Source of the DNA: Termitidicoccus mucosus
GTDB lineage: Bacteria > Verrucomicrobiota > Verrucomicrobiia > Opitutales > Opitutaceae
Direction: 5' to 3'
DNA length: 64,000 bases
NCBI RefSeq assembly: GCF_038725785.1
Contig: NZ_CP109796.1
Location: 4,774,001-4,838,000 of the forward strand
The notes beneath the pieces are model-generated. The model did not search any database and was not told where the DNA came from. It saw nothing but the letters and a program-made list of their open reading frames with translations. Shown in pieces: positions 13,142 to 24,489 of this stretch (within the stretch, counting starts at the first letter, position 1; each line of letters begins with the position of its first letter). Made by a program: the position numbers and the translations under genes.

Positions 13142-15862
13142 TCAGCGTGGTGTGGCAAAGCGATGGATGTCCTGTTCGCCGGAACGCAGGAAATCCAGAA
13201 ACTTCACGCCCTGATATTTGCAGGTCTCGCACACGCTCAGTAAAACCAGGTATTCCCGCAGGCCCTTTTCCGAGGTCACGCCGTTGATGACCTGCCGCAG
13301 CAGGGCAAAGGCTTTGATCGCGTGTTCCGCGTTGTTGTTGTTCCAAGGCACGCCGTCATGGTGCAGGAAGGTGAACAACTCCCCCCGCTCCCGCGCGAAG
13401 CGTTCCCGGTATTTTTTTAAAACCGCGGAGCCCGGCGGCGCGAGGTCCAGCCGCCGGTAAAAACGATCAACCGCCCGACGGTGTTTTTTGAGAAAACGCA
13501 CCTTCAGTCCACGACGCTCGACCGTCACGATCATCGGTCTGACCAAGTCCGCAAAATCCCGGCCCACGCGCTTCAGTTCCTCATCGTAGGGGTGCTTGTA
13601 TAAATCGTCGTTCAGGTCGCGCAAAAAATGGATGAGGCAGCGCTGCTTGGGACACTCAAGGGCGTCGTAGCCGGAATAAAAGTCCGTCACCAGCACGCCC
13701 TGAAAATTTTTAAGAAAATCCCGCAGCCATTCGCTTTCGCGATTTTGGGTATAAACATAGGCCACCGTATCCAGACTGGCAAAAACCCAGACGCAGCCCT
13801 GGCAGCCCGCCACGCTGACCTTGGTTTCATCGACATGCAGCAGGCCGCCGTGCCGCAAGCGCCGCAGGAGCAATTCGTAGGTCGCGGCATAGACCTGCGC
13901 GGCCTTGATCTTGAAACGGCTCGCGCTCCCCTGCGCCAGCGGCAGGCCGAACAGTTCGTCGAGGCTGCGGTCGATCATTTCCTGCGACAGGCGCAGCTCG
14001 ATGTTCTGGTAAACCGCATAGGCCATCAACGCCGGGCCGAACTTGCCGTCCGGCAGGCCCGCAGCCGGCGGGCGAAACACCCGCCGGCAATGCCGGCACT
14101 CATGGCGGTGATAATGATAATGCACCACCCAGCGCCGCAAGCCGCCGCGGGTGAATTTCAGGTCGTAAACCGTCCTGCTTGCCCGGTCATATTTGCGCAG
14201 GCTGGAAAGCCCGCAATGCGGGCACTGCGTCGGCGCCGCGCATTGGACACGCCGGTTCACCGGCACGTCTCTTATGGAACCGGCGGGGACTTTTATCAGG
14301 GCGCGCCGCAACCGGCGGTCGGATTTCACATAGACCTTTTCCCTTTGGTAGTCCCAGTAAGCGGCCTGGTTGATGGTCGCCAGTTCGGGGAAGAAAAACC
14401 GGTTGCGCTTGAACCCATAGGGATTCTCCCGCTTCAGGCCCGCCGCATCGACCACGTCGGGAGGCAGCGTCGCCGCCAGGTCAAGTATCCGCTGCGTCAC
14501 TACTTCCAGCGCGGCGCAATCGTCCGCATTGTAGGCGATCAGATTGCGCCGCTCGCGCTCGGACGAAGCCGGGGCGCGGGACCACGTTTCCCGCCACACC
14601 ACGGACTGCACCCCCGAAGCCTCCGGCACCGACCAGCTGAAGCCGAGATACTGGGCGATCTCCTTGAGGCCGTTGGAAAAGGTCGGGAAATAAATCCGGG
14701 CAAAGATCACGGAAACCAGGTTCAGCGCCGACTCCATGGCGCCGGCCGCCGGCGAGCCCGGCTCCGGTTCTCCGTGACGCGCCCGCATCCGTTTCAAAAA
14801 ACTGGTCTCGTAGCTCCCGTAATGGATCAGCACCGGGCGCTCGACGGTATTCAAAACGGCCAGAAACTCCCGCCAGATTTTTTCTTCGGCCCGGTCGGTG
14901 TCCGCCCACAGGCTGTGCTGTCGCGCCGCCGCCCCGCTGCCGATGCGCAAACCGATGAGATAGTAACAATCGCGGTCCGGCAGCCCCTCGACATCCAGAT
15001 AGACCGGCGTGCCCTCTATCTTCAATTCCGGCCGGCCCACCAGATGAATCTTCCGCTCCCGGATGGCCAGGGCCTTGAGCGCGTGATGATATTTTTCCGC
15101 CCTGCCCTGCAACCACCGGGGTTTGCGGCGGGGCTGAAAAGTGTGGGAAAGCTGGGTGACGGTGAAGATGCCCTTGCCGCGCAGTCGCTGGCGTTCCCGC
15201 TCGCCCATGCCGGCCAGCAAGCTGAGGCTGTCCTGCTCCACCGCCTTTTGCCGGCAATGCCTTTGGAATCCACACTCGGCGCAGTGTCGATTCAGGACCA
15301 ACTCGGGCGAAGCGGTGCCGGACAGCAAAACCGCCATTTGTCCGATGCGCCTGCGCACTTCGCCGGCCAGTTCGGCGATCCTGACCTTTTTCACCGCATA
15401 ATCGTCACCATACACCAGTTTGCCGTGCGTGGACGTGCACCTGCCCTTTCCGGTCAGGGCAAGAGCATCGAACCCCAGCAGCAGGCTTTCGTCCCTGCCC
15501 GGCTTGTTGAGGAAATGAAACCGGACGGGCACGGCCTGCGCCGGGCTGCCCCGGCCTGCGGAAGGGATGTGCTCCACGGCATCGAGGCGCGATTCGAACC
15601 TGTGTCCGGTGCGGTCATCCACGGTCTGCGCCACCACTTCCGTCTCCGCCCCGGATGCCAGCCGGCCCGCTCCCCCGGCCCGGTAAGCTGCTGCCCTTTC
15701 CTGAAACCAACGGGCGTAAGGATTGTCCTCGACCGTCGTGGTCTGAGACCGCAGCCAGCACTTGACCGGGCACTTCAGAAAGGCGGCGAACAAATCCGCC
15801 GTGATTTGCGTTTCCGACCCAACGCGTTGGGCGGCATCCCCCTCTATTTTCCCCTCAAGCAT
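13142..15862 (-). CDS. Cas4/RecB-like nuclease and DEDD exonuclease fused to IS66-type transposase
   Basis: Starting at 15862 the product has 906 residues. The N-terminal region is TM0106-like (RecB/Cas4 superfamily) with Cys31 and Cys194/197/203 in the C-x2-C-x5-C spacing of an Fe-S cluster. Residues ~285-460 form a predicted DEDD exonuclease (YLDVEG with Asp290/Glu292, HYGSYE, YNADDC with Asp447/448). Zinc-ribbon cysteines follow at 547/550 and 589/592. The C-terminal part is an IS66-like DDE transposase (Asp678 in HVDET, Asp727 in VTDFYSGYD, Glu846 in NNAEHAIK). All catalytic residues appear intact. It sits between intI and the coupling-protein gene. No terminal inverted repeats were found by eye, so whether it is an autonomous element is open. 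A longer upstream start (16132) is unlikely. Confidence 0.8.
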   Translation of the reverse strand: MLEGKIEGDAAQRVGSETQITADLFAAFLKCPVKCWLRSQTTTVEDNPYARWFQERAAAYRAGGAGRLASGAETEVVAQTVDDRTGHRFESRLDAVEHIPSAGRGSPAQAVPVRFHFLNKPGRDESLLLGFDALALTGKGRCTSTHGKLVYGDDYAVKKVRIAELAGEVRRRIGQMAVLLSGTASPELVLNRHCAECGFQRHCRQKAVEQDSLSLLAGMGERERQRLRGKGIFTVTQLSHTFQPRRKPRWLQGRAEKYHHALKALAIRERKIHLVGRPELKIEGTPVYLDVEGLPDRDCYYLIGLRIGSGAAARQHSLWADTDRAEEKIWREFLAVLNTVERPVLIHYGSYETSFLKRMRARHGEPEPGSPAAGAMESALNLVSVIFARIYFPTFSNGLKEIAQYLGFSWSVPEASGVQSVVWRETWSRAPASSERERRNLIAYNADDCAALEVVTQRILDLAATLPPDVVDAAGLKRENPYGFKRNRFFFPELATINQAAYWDYQREKVYVKSDRRLRRALIKVPAGSIRDVPVNRRVQCAAPTQCPHCGLSSLRKYDRASRTVYDLKFTRGGLRRWVVHYHYHRHECRHCRRVFRPPAAGLPDGKFGPALMAYAVYQNIELRLSQEMIDRSLDELFGLPLAQGSASRFKIKAAQVYAATYELLLRRLRHGGLLHVDETKVSVAGCQGCVWVFASLDTVAYVYTQNRESEWLRDFLKNFQGVLVTDFYSGYDALECPKQRCLIHFLRDLNDDLYKHPYDEELKRVGRDFADLVRPMIVTVERRGLKVRFLKKHRRAVDRFYRRLDLAPPGSAVLKKYRERFARERGELFTFLHHDGVPWNNNNAEHAIKAFALLRQVINGVTSEKGLREYLVLLSVCETCKYQGVKFLDFLRSGEQDIHRFATPR

Positions 15863-16124
15863 GGGGCAGGATGACGGGAGCCGGCCATGGGGCAAGGCAG
15901 TGCGCCCGTTTGAAAAATTTTTGCAGAGGATGCAGCAAAAGCAGGGACATACAGTCCAGCGCAACTTGCCTCCGCCGCTGCCGGGAGCTTTGAGCGAATC
16001 AACGGGGTGATAAAACAAGCGCCATTGGTCGTTTCGTCCCTGAAAATGGTCGGGATGTCCAAGCTGGGGACGGTGTCTTCGGGCATGATGGGCGAGACCG
16101 CGTGCAAGGCTGCGCGCGGTATTC
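15863..16124 (+). other. Intergenic region between nuclease-transposase and coupling-protein genes
   Basis: Both genes start at the edges of this 262-bp stretch and diverge from it, so promoters for both should lie here. Several frames stay open across it and read like protein (for example GMSKLGTVSSGMMGETACKA on the + strand), possibly a remnant of a gene disrupted by the insertion. I see no clear -35/-10 pair, attC or terminal repeat. Confidence 0.4.
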
Positions 16125-17615
16125 ATGACCATGTTGTTTCATTTTCTTCTCGCGGTTGTGAGTCTCGGCTGCGCGTTTGCCGCGCAGCGGACCGGCATGT
16201 CGCCGGGCGAGGCGCTGGCGATGACGGCGGTGTTTGCGGCATTCGCGCTCTGGCAGGCGGCGTGTGGCGTGATGGCTGCCCGCAAGCACTCGCGCGCGAA
16301 ACCGATTCTGGCACTGGGCGGGTTTTCGTGGTCGCTGAACGACTTCTGCCGGGGCTGGCTGGTCACGGGGGAGACGGGTTCGGGAAAAACGCTCTCGGCC
16401 ATCAACGCCATGCTCTGGCAGGTCTCGAAAAACTGCCCGCGCTGGGGCGGCATCTGCATCGACGACAAGGGGCTTTATTGGGAGACGCTTTCAACGATGT
16501 TCAAACATCTCGGACGCGAGCAGGATTTGATTTTGCTGCAAGTGCGGCCGGACGGCGCGCCTGCGGACTGGGAGCCGCCGCACGCATTCAACTGCCTTGA
16601 GGATGCGCGCCTGCCCTTTTCGGCGAAGGCGAAGGACGTGTGCGATGTCGCCGCCTCGCTCGGGCAGGACGGCGATCAGGCGTTTTTCAAGGCGCAGGCG
16701 GAAATCCAGATGGACTTTGCGTTTCAGGCGCTGGCGTGCGCCGAGTTGCCGGTCACGCTCAACAACACCTACGAAATGCTTTCATCGGATGCGCGGATGC
16801 AGGACATCATCGGCATGCTGGACGAAAAAAACACGCCGCAGTCGCGCGAACTGATGGAGCATCACGAAACGCAAATCGCCAGCCAGCCCAAGGAGCAACT
16901 GGGCGGGGTGCGCGGCACGCTCGCCAACCGGTTGAAGCATTTCACACACCCGGACATCGCGAAAGTGTTTTGTCCGGACCACTCGACGTTTTCGTTTTCG
17001 GAAATCGACCGGTGCAAGGTGATCTGCGTTTCGATTCCGCAACGCTTCAAAACCGAACGGAGGTACATTCACACGCTGCTCAAGCTCGTGTTTTATTCGC
17101 ACGTGTTGCTGCGCTTCGACCGGTCCGCGAAGGAACGGGCGAATGACAACCTGCTCGTCCTGTGGGCCGACGAGGCGCAAAAGATCGTGACGGCGAACCA
17201 TGACGGCACGAGCGATTACAACGTCGTGGACGTGATGCGCGAGGCGAAGGCCACGGTGGTCGCGGCGACGCAATCCTACACCTCGCTCATCCCGCCGATT
17301 GGCGACGAGCAGAAAGCGAAGGTGTTTATAGCGAACATGGCGAACCGCGTCATGTTCAAGGCCGCCGACGAGGAATCGGCGAAAATCGCGGCCGACACGC
17401 TAGGCAAGAAGAAATACCGGAAGCGCACCTACGGTTACTCCGCCGGCAAGCGGACGATGTCGTATTCCGAGGAGGAAAAGTATTATGTCGAGCCGCACGA
17501 GTTCCGCCGGCTGCGGAAGTTTCAGGCGGTCGTGCAGCACTGCGAGGCGGGGTTCCGGCGCGTGGTGCTGCCGCCGCGCAATGCGGACGGGCGCGTGTGC
17601 GACTGGTTCCGCTAA
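16125..17615 (+). CDS. VirD4/TraG-like type IV coupling protein ATPase
   Basis: The 496-residue product is a type IV coupling protein, the inner-membrane ATPase that hands DNA or protein substrates to the secretion channel. Two N-terminal membrane segments (about residues 3-20 and 32-50) precede the motor domain with Walker A GETGSGKT (82-89) and Walker B LLVLWADEA (about residues 345-353). It is shorter than typical VirD4 and has a compact all-alpha region. A start two codons later is equally possible. It lies 12 nt upstream of the Clp-like ATPase gene. The rest of the T4SS is encoded 15-30 kb away on the opposite strand. Confidence 0.85.
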   Translation: MTMLFHFLLAVVSLGCAFAAQRTGMSPGEALAMTAVFAAFALWQAACGVMAARKHSRAKPILALGGFSWSLNDFCRGWLVTGETGSGKTLSAINAMLWQVSKNCPRWGGICIDDKGLYWETLSTMFKHLGREQDLILLQVRPDGAPADWEPPHAFNCLEDARLPFSAKAKDVCDVAASLGQDGDQAFFKAQAEIQMDFAFQALACAELPVTLNNTYEMLSSDARMQDIIGMLDEKNTPQSRELMEHHETQIASQPKEQLGGVRGTLANRLKHFTHPDIAKVFCPDHSTFSFSEIDRCKVICVSIPQRFKTERRYIHTLLKLVFYSHVLLRFDRSAKERANDNLLVLWADEAQKIVTANHDGTSDYNVVDVMREAKATVVAATQSYTSLIPPIGDEQKAKVFIANMANRVMFKAADEESAKIAADTLGKKKYRKRTYGYSAGKRTMSYSEEEKYYVEPHEFRRLRKFQAVVQHCEAGFRRVVLPPRNADGRVCDWFR

Positions 17616-17627
17616 TCTTTTTTCATT

Positions 17628-18539
17628 ATGACGACGCATCAATCCACCACCGGCCCGTCCATCATGAATACCATCGCCGATGGCTGGTTTCACCAGCGCC
17701 GCGAACAGCTTCGCAATCTCGGCGCGCATCTGCGCGAACATATCAAGGGGCAGGCACATGTCATAGGGTGCGTGGAATCCGTGTTGCGACGCGGCGAACT
17801 CGGTCTTGCGCATCCGGGGCGTCCCAAAGGGTCTTTTTTGTTCGTAGGCCCGACGGGCACTGGAAAAACCGAGATTACGAATGCGTTCACGGGGTATTTG
17901 TTCGGCGGAGCAAAGCCGTTGCGCTTCGACATGTCCGAGTATCAAAACCAGGCGTCGGTGGAAAAATTGATCGGGGAGAAAGTCGGCGACATCGGCATGC
18001 TCGGTCGCGCGCTCGCAAAAGCCGGGGAAACGCACGGTGGCAATGGCGGCACGCTTTTGTTTGATGAAATCGAAAAGGCGCATCCGCTGGTGCTCGATTT
18101 GTTTTTGCAGATATTGGATGACGCGAGCATCACGCTGGCGAGTGGCGAGCGAAAAAACCTTTCCGGTTTTTATATCGTGTGCACGTCGAACATCGGCGCG
18201 TCGGAGGCCATGCGGATGCAGTCAGCGCCATTTGCGAGCATCGAGCGCACGGTGCTTGCGCGGGTAAATCAAACACTGCGCCCCGAGTTGGTGGGGCGCA
18301 TGACGGAAAAGATTGTATTCTCGCGTCTGCCCTACGCGGTGCAGCGGGAGATATGCGAAAGCATGATCGCGGGCGAACTGGCGCGGCTGCGCGGGCTGGG
18401 GCACGACCTGAAAATTACCCCCGACGATGTGGAGGCGATTTTGCGAGCGGGTTTCCACAAGACGCTTGGCGCGCGCCCCATGCGCGGAGCCGTGGAGCGA
18501 TTTTTACAAAATCGTATGGTGTCTGCTTTACTTGCTTAG
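17628..18539 (+). CDS. Single-domain Clp-type AAA+ ATPase
   Basis: The 303-residue protein corresponds to the second AAA+ module (D2) of ClpA/ClpB unfoldases. It has Walker A GPTGTGKT (74-81), Walker B LLFDEIEKAHP (143-153), sensor-1 CTSNIG (185-190), the arginine-finger region LRPELVGRM and the C-terminal GARPMRGAVERF signature. The N-domain and D1 ring of ClpA/ClpB are absent. It directly follows the coupling-protein gene (12 nt), so it probably shares its transcript and may unfold or remodel protein substrates or the relaxosome before transfer. That role is inference. An internal ATG at 17664 is an alternative start. Confidence 0.8.
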   Translation: MTTHQSTTGPSIMNTIADGWFHQRREQLRNLGAHLREHIKGQAHVIGCVESVLRRGELGLAHPGRPKGSFLFVGPTGTGKTEITNAFTGYLFGGAKPLRFDMSEYQNQASVEKLIGEKVGDIGMLGRALAKAGETHGGNGGTLLFDEIEKAHPLVLDLFLQILDDASITLASGERKNLSGFYIVCTSNIGASEAMRMQSAPFASIERTVLARVNQTLRPELVGRMTEKIVFSRLPYAVQREICESMIAGELARLRGLGHDLKITPDDVEAILRAGFHKTLGARPMRGAVERFLQNRMVSALLA

Positions 18540-18819
18540 ATCGTAAGCGTCGTCCCAGGCTTTCAATTACCCACAAGTTTGTGGTTTAAGGAGAAGCCGC
18601 AGGCCGAATGGAGCCAGAGAGACCCGAAAGTTTATATGTGAAACGATACCTTGGTTGCCGTTCGGTTGCAGAATGTGTGGACGTTTACAGTGTCAGCCTG
18701 AAAGAAACCGGATGGAAAATGCCAGCTGGGCGAATATTCATAACATTATCTTACTCGGACGTTATCTCGAATCCAAATTCATTTCACAGTTTCGCGGATC
18801 AAATGAGGCTGACCGGCCT
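18540..18819 (+). other. Intergenic region, no convincing feature
   Basis: Between the convergent Clp-like gene and the giant autotransporter gene lie 280 bp. A 74-codon frame exists on the + strand but has no ribosome-binding site of note and no recognisable sequence, so it is not called. I see no clear terminator. Confidence 0.4.
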
Positions 18820-21800
18820 TTACCAGAAGTGACGGTAGCCGAGCGTCAGCGACCAGGGACGCTCGTATCTAGTTGCATGATTGTATTCGTAGTCTAAATA
18901 CAGTTGTCCGCGCCCTTCGATCAGGTAGTTCACCCCGGCTCCCGTCTCGAAACGCCAGCCGTCGAACCAGGGCTCGTAAGTACGATCCTCCGCGGTGACC
19001 TCTCCTCCGCGCGTGTCGCTCTTCACCGAACCAAGCTTCATGTAGGGCTGCCAATTGCCGTAAACAGCACCTATCCGCAGCTGCCAGCGATACTGCCACG
19101 CCTCGGAGTTCCCCACATCCACACGCATGTCGCGGACCACGCCGTTGCTTACGGTGTATTGGGTCCCATTGATCCACGCCAGGGCGGCCTGCATGCTCGG
19201 CTCCACCCAGTAAATGCCTTTTGCAAAGCGACGCCCGACCTCTATCGAGATGCTTTGCGTGCGTTGCGAATACGTCCCGCGCGAAACATGCCCGTCAACT
19301 CCGCGCGCGTTGAGATCATTAGACATGCGCCCGAAGCTCAGTGTCGCGTCCGCGAACCAGCTGTTGTCGTAGAGCCACAATCCGTAGAAACCAAGGCCGA
19401 GCGTGCCCGTGCTGCCGTCCCCATACTCGTCAAAGGTGCGTGCGCTTTGGTTTATACCGAGGTAGCCACCTGCGATGATCTGGTTTTTCCCATCCGTGAA
19501 GACCTCCTTGTCGCATCCGGCGGTCAGCCCGAAGCTGTCCTGCTCGAAGCTGCTGCCTCCAAGTCCGGCTCCGGCGTTGAGACGGTAATTGTTCATGCGC
19601 ACCCACACTGCGCCGCTGTCGTCGAAACTCCCTCGGATTTCGCCAATACGTTTGTGTACATTATCCAGGCTGTAATGCCAGTCGGTTCCCATGACTCCAG
19701 CGGTCAAAAGGATCGCGTCAGCCGCGCGGCTCAACGCGCTGCCGCCGGACAGGTAGTAGTTATTCTCATCGGTCAGGATCAATCCACCGTCGCCCTTGTA
19801 GAGCTGGTAGGTGCGCATGCCCGACTCAATACCGTCGGATTCAACCACGGCGGTGCTGCCGTCACCCAGCTTACCCACTGCAAGTGAATAGGTGCGCTGC
19901 GGGTCGTTGAGCAAGGTCGGATCCGTGGTCGGCGTGAAGTGCACAAAGTGTGTGCCGCTGACCTGACCGAGCACCATCAACTTGTCGCTCAAGGAACCGA
20001 CGAGATCGACGTTCATCAGGTGCGTGCTCGTTCCTTCCAGGTTGCCGTTGATCATCAGCGTGGTGTATGCCGTCGCCGTTCCGCTGGCCGTACTGTAGCG
20101 CACCACTCCGTTGTCGCTTACGAGGTTTTGGATACGCTGGGGGTTACTGTTCAAGTCAAGCGTGCCGTTGGTGAGATGCACCTTGGCGCTGGACTGGATC
20201 GCATTGGCGATGGCGAGTCTCAACGTGCCGCCGGTGACACGGGTGTCGCCAGTGTAGGTTTGCGCTCTTGTTAGCGCGAGCACGCCACTTCCGATAGTCC
20301 GCACCTCGCCTGCACCGCTGATCACGCCGGTGTAGGTCACCATGCCGGAGCGGTTGAAAATGAGTGCCGCGGTTGCATCCACCCGGACGTTTGGTGCGAT
20401 CGTTTCGCTTTGCCAGCCTCGGCTGTCGTTCTGCCCGATTTCCAGCGTGCCGTTTTCAATAAACAGGCCACCGCCGATTTGGTTCGCGCCAGTCAGAGTG
20501 GTCTTGCCAGTGCCGCGCTGGACGAGCACGCCGGAGCCGGTCACCGCGCCGCCGTAGATAAGGTCGTCCGAGCGGTTGATGACGAGTGTGCCGGAATTGG
20601 CGACCGCGCTGGCGTCGGCTATCATGCCGCTTGTGCCGCCTGTCCCCAGTTGCAATTTCGCGCCGGAGCCGATTGCTGTCTGGCCGGTATAGGTATTTTT
20701 TCCGGTAAGCGTCCACTCGCTTCCGGCAGTAAGCACGATGCCGCCGGACAAACCGTTGTCGGTGATTGCGCCGGAGAGGGTCAGGCCGGTTCCGGTGTTG
20801 GCCACTGTGAGAGTTTTGCCGCCCAGCCGAATGCTGCCAGCACCACTTAGGTTTTGGAGCGTCTGGTCATAACCGCCGAGGTCGAAGCCGGTGCCAACGT
20901 CTGCAAGCGTGACCTTGGTGCTGCTCGCTATCACATTGTTCACCGCAGCTTTGATCCAAGCCGAACTGCGTACAAGCGTTGAGCCGGTGTAGTTGTTGCC
21001 GCTGTGAGCTAGGGTGATCGTCTCGGTGCCAGTGAATGTAAAGCCCGCTCCGGTGCCGGTGAGCTTTGCGCCAAGCGTCTTGTCCAGTGAGCCGGTCGGG
21101 TCCAGGATGATTTGCTCGGTGGCGTGTATCGACGCGATGGAGATCAGCCCGTAGTTGAGCACGATGTTGCCGCTGCCGTCGGTGTTGCGCTGGTGCAGGG
21201 CGTTGTATCCATAGGTGTTTACGCCCACGGGATCGAGGCCGTTTTGGCCGAAGCTTATCGTCGAGGTGCCGGATGGCAGGGCGCTGCCCGAGCTGTCGAC
21301 CATGGCGTAGGTCACCCCGTTTGCGATGGTGCTTGTGGCGCTGTGCACGATCGTGCCGGAGTGCAGTGTGTCGAGCGGGGTTACGTCGACGTCGAAGACG
21401 TTTGCATTGAGTCCGGCGACTGGGGGCAGCGGCAGAGTGATGCCGGAGAGCACATCGGTGTCCACTCCGATTGTGCTGCCGTTTCCGGTGCTCATGAGCG
21501 TGCCCGTCGTGAGGACGTAGGGCGCAAGGTCCGCCGCGGAGGTGTTGCTCTTGGTCAGGAGTGTGCCGCCGGCAAGATCCAGACCTCCGACCGTCCGATT
21601 GGCGTCAAGCGAGGTTTTACTATTGGTGTTGAGTTTGAGCAGTGCGTTGGTGAGCGCCGTTTCCGAGGTCGCAAGGTCAAAGACCGTCGTTTGCGACACA
21701 CCTCTGACCGCAACCGTACCGGTGAAGGCCGAGCCCATCGCAGGGGCGAGCGCAAAGGTGACTTTGGGATTGGAAGCACCCGCGGTGCCGATCAGGTCGA

Positions 21801-22680
21801 GCAGTCCGGCTCCGGTGAGCGGATTGACCAACGTCGTCGTGCCCGTGCCCACGGACGCACTCACTTGCAGCGTCGCCGCAGCGGCTATATTCACGGCTGC
21901 GTTGTTAAGCTGATGTCCAGCCCATTCGACCTGGAGCGTACCCGCCTGCACCAGCGTCGCAGCTTGCTTCATGCCTGCGCCAGGATTGCTGTCGATCGCC
22001 CATACGCCCGTTCCTGTCTTGATGAGCGTGCCGCTGAATTCGGTCGATCCGGTGACCGCGTTCGCATAGCGTTGCGTACCGCTAAAGTCTCCGTTGAGCG
22101 TGAATCGCGAGGCTGTGCCCGCGACAAGGAGGTTACCCGCAAGCGTGCTGCTGTTCCACAGATTCACTTCGTTCGCCGAGTTGCTGCCAATCCACACGGC
22201 GTAGCCAGGGCCTCTGATCACGCCACCGGTGGTGTTAGTAACAACCACAGCCCCACCGCTGGCATTGAAAGCCATATCGTCCGCGCTTTGAATTATGCCC
22301 GCGTTAACCACTGTGCCGCCAGCGGATAAAAGTATCGCATTGTATGTCGCAGTCACAAGCGCGCCGACATCATTCTTGATCAAAATAGACCCATCGGAGG
22401 CGTAAACTCCATACTCTCCCCTGAGAGTTCCGGTGTTTTGCACTGTACCACCGTAACTAAGCTGCACCGCATCGTCACCAGATCCCTCAACCAGCCCACT
22501 GTTGACCACCAAACCCGTGCGGTCCATCCTTATGCCATCGGTGCCTATGCCAGTTATTGTACCCGCATTTGTAACCGTGCCGCCGGAGGTAAGATACACG
22601 CCGGCTTGACCACCCTTGATCAAAGCTCCGGTCGTATTGGATACGTAGGTAACCGCATTCGTGGCGGAAATACCATAGCC

Positions 22681-24489
22681 GTTTGTGCCGATGATCGTAC
22701 CGATGTTGGCAATTACGCCACCCTGACCGAGCTGGATACCTGTCGTTCCTCCGGTGATGAATCCGGCGTTGCTGACCGTGCCGCCGCCTTGCAGCCTCAC
22801 GGCGATATCAGATCCATTGATGAGGCCGCCCGCAGTGTTGCTCACAAGCACATTCGCCTCCGAAACCACGCCGTCGCTGCCCATCAACGCGCGGATGGTG
22901 CCGCTATTGACCAGCGTGCTGCCCGCCGCGCCTGCATTGAAATAGACGCCTCGCGAGTAGCCTTCGATATAACCTCTGTTAGCAATGGTTGCCAGCCCAT
23001 TGGAGTGCACGCCGACACTGCCAGCCTTGCTGGTGCTGCCGAGAATTGTGCCTGAGTTGAGCACCGTGCCGCCGGAAGCAAGAGATACGCCGACTGTGCC
23101 GCCCTCGATCAAAGCTCCGGTCGTATTGGATACATAGGTAACCGCATTCGTAGCGGAAATACCATAGCCGTTTGTGCCGATGATCGTGCCGGTGTTGGCA
23201 ATTACGCCACCCTGACCGAACTGGATGCCCGTCGTTCCTCCGGTGATGAATCCGGCGTTGCTGACCGTGCCACCGCCTTGCAGCCTCACGGCGACATCAG
23301 ATCCATTGATATGGCCGCTATTAGTGATCGCGGAGAGCGCGTTGGTGAGCACCCCAATACTGCCGGCATTGCCGGTGCTGCCCTGAATCGTGCCGGAGTT
23401 GAGCACCGTGCCGCCGGACGCTAGAGACACGCCGACTGTACCGCCCCTGATCAAAGCTCCGGTCGTATTGGATACATAGGCAATCGCATTCGTAGCGGAA
23501 ACACCATAGCCGTTTGTGCCGATGATCGTGCCGGTGTTGGCAATTACGCCACCCTGGCCGAGCTGGATGCCCGTCGTGCCTCCGGTGATGGATCCGGCGT
23601 TGCTGACCGTGCCGCCGCCTTGCAGCCTGACGCCGATATCGGAACCATTGATGAGGCCTCCCGCAGTGTTGCTCACAAGCACACTCGCCTCCGAAACCAC
23701 ACCGTCACTGCCCATAATCGCGCGAATGATGCCGCTATTGACCAGCGTGCTGCCTGCTGCGCCCGCATTGAAATAGACGCCTCGCGAGTAGCCTTCGATA
23801 TAGCCGCTATTAGTGATCGCGGAGAGCGCGTTGGTGAGCACTCCGATACTGCCGGCATTGCTGGTGCTGCCCAGAATCGTGCCGGAGTTGAGCACCGTGC
23901 CGCCGGACGCAAGAGATACGCCGTAAGTACTGCCCTTGATCAAAGCTCCGGTCGTATTGGATACGGAGGCAACCGCATTCGTGGCGGAAATACCATAGCC
24001 ATTTGTGCCGATGATCGTACCGGAATTCGATACCGTGCCGCCAGCGGCGATCATCACACCGGCATGACCGCCTTGGATCTGGCCGGTGGTGGTATTGGCT
24101 ACGAGCACCGAGCCTGTATTGGCCTGCACTCCGGTGTTGGTCGTACCGATGACCGTGCCAGAGTTGGTGAGCGTACCAGCGCCCGCAAAAGACACACCCG
24201 CTTGACCTCCGCGCAGGAACACCCCGGACACGTTGGTGTGGCTCAACCCACTGGCTAGAGTCAAGGCAGAGCCTGCGACATCAATCGAACCCGTGCCGGT
24301 AAGCGAGGAACTGGCACCAAGCAAGATGCCTCGCGCGCCGATGACTCTGCCATCGTTTATCACCGTCGTGGTGCCACCCGCATAAATACCACCCTCGATC
24401 ACGCCGTCTTCGTTATTGTCGACTTCAGCCATGCCACCTTCGACATACACAGCATAGTCATTCGCGCCACTGATCGTTCCGGAGTTTTT
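22681..24489 (-). repeat. Long-period tandem duplications inside the giant adhesin
   Basis: The marker GTTTGTGCCGATGATCGT recurs at 22681, 23170 and 23512 and, with one change, at 24001. The spacings are 489, 342 and 489 bp, all multiples of three. The units between are almost identical at DNA level, so they are recent in-frame amplifications of 163 codons, with a 147-bp deletion in one unit. Confidence 0.75.

Noticed and set aside
13628-15874. 748-codon + strand open frame
   Set aside because: It is antisense to the nuclease-transposase gene, whose catalytic motifs are intact; the antisense frame is a high-GC artefact.
13084-16124. Terminal inverted repeats of an IS66-like element
   Set aside because: Only a shared GACTGT was seen on both sides, too short to support; element ends need comparison with other copies.
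18608-18832. 74-codon + strand open frame after the Clp-like gene
   Set aside because: No recognisable sequence and overlap with the end of the adhesin gene.
22681-24489. Regular repeats considered as a CRISPR array
   Set aside because: Units are 342-489 bp, in frame within a protein gene and without short repeats alternating with unique spacers.
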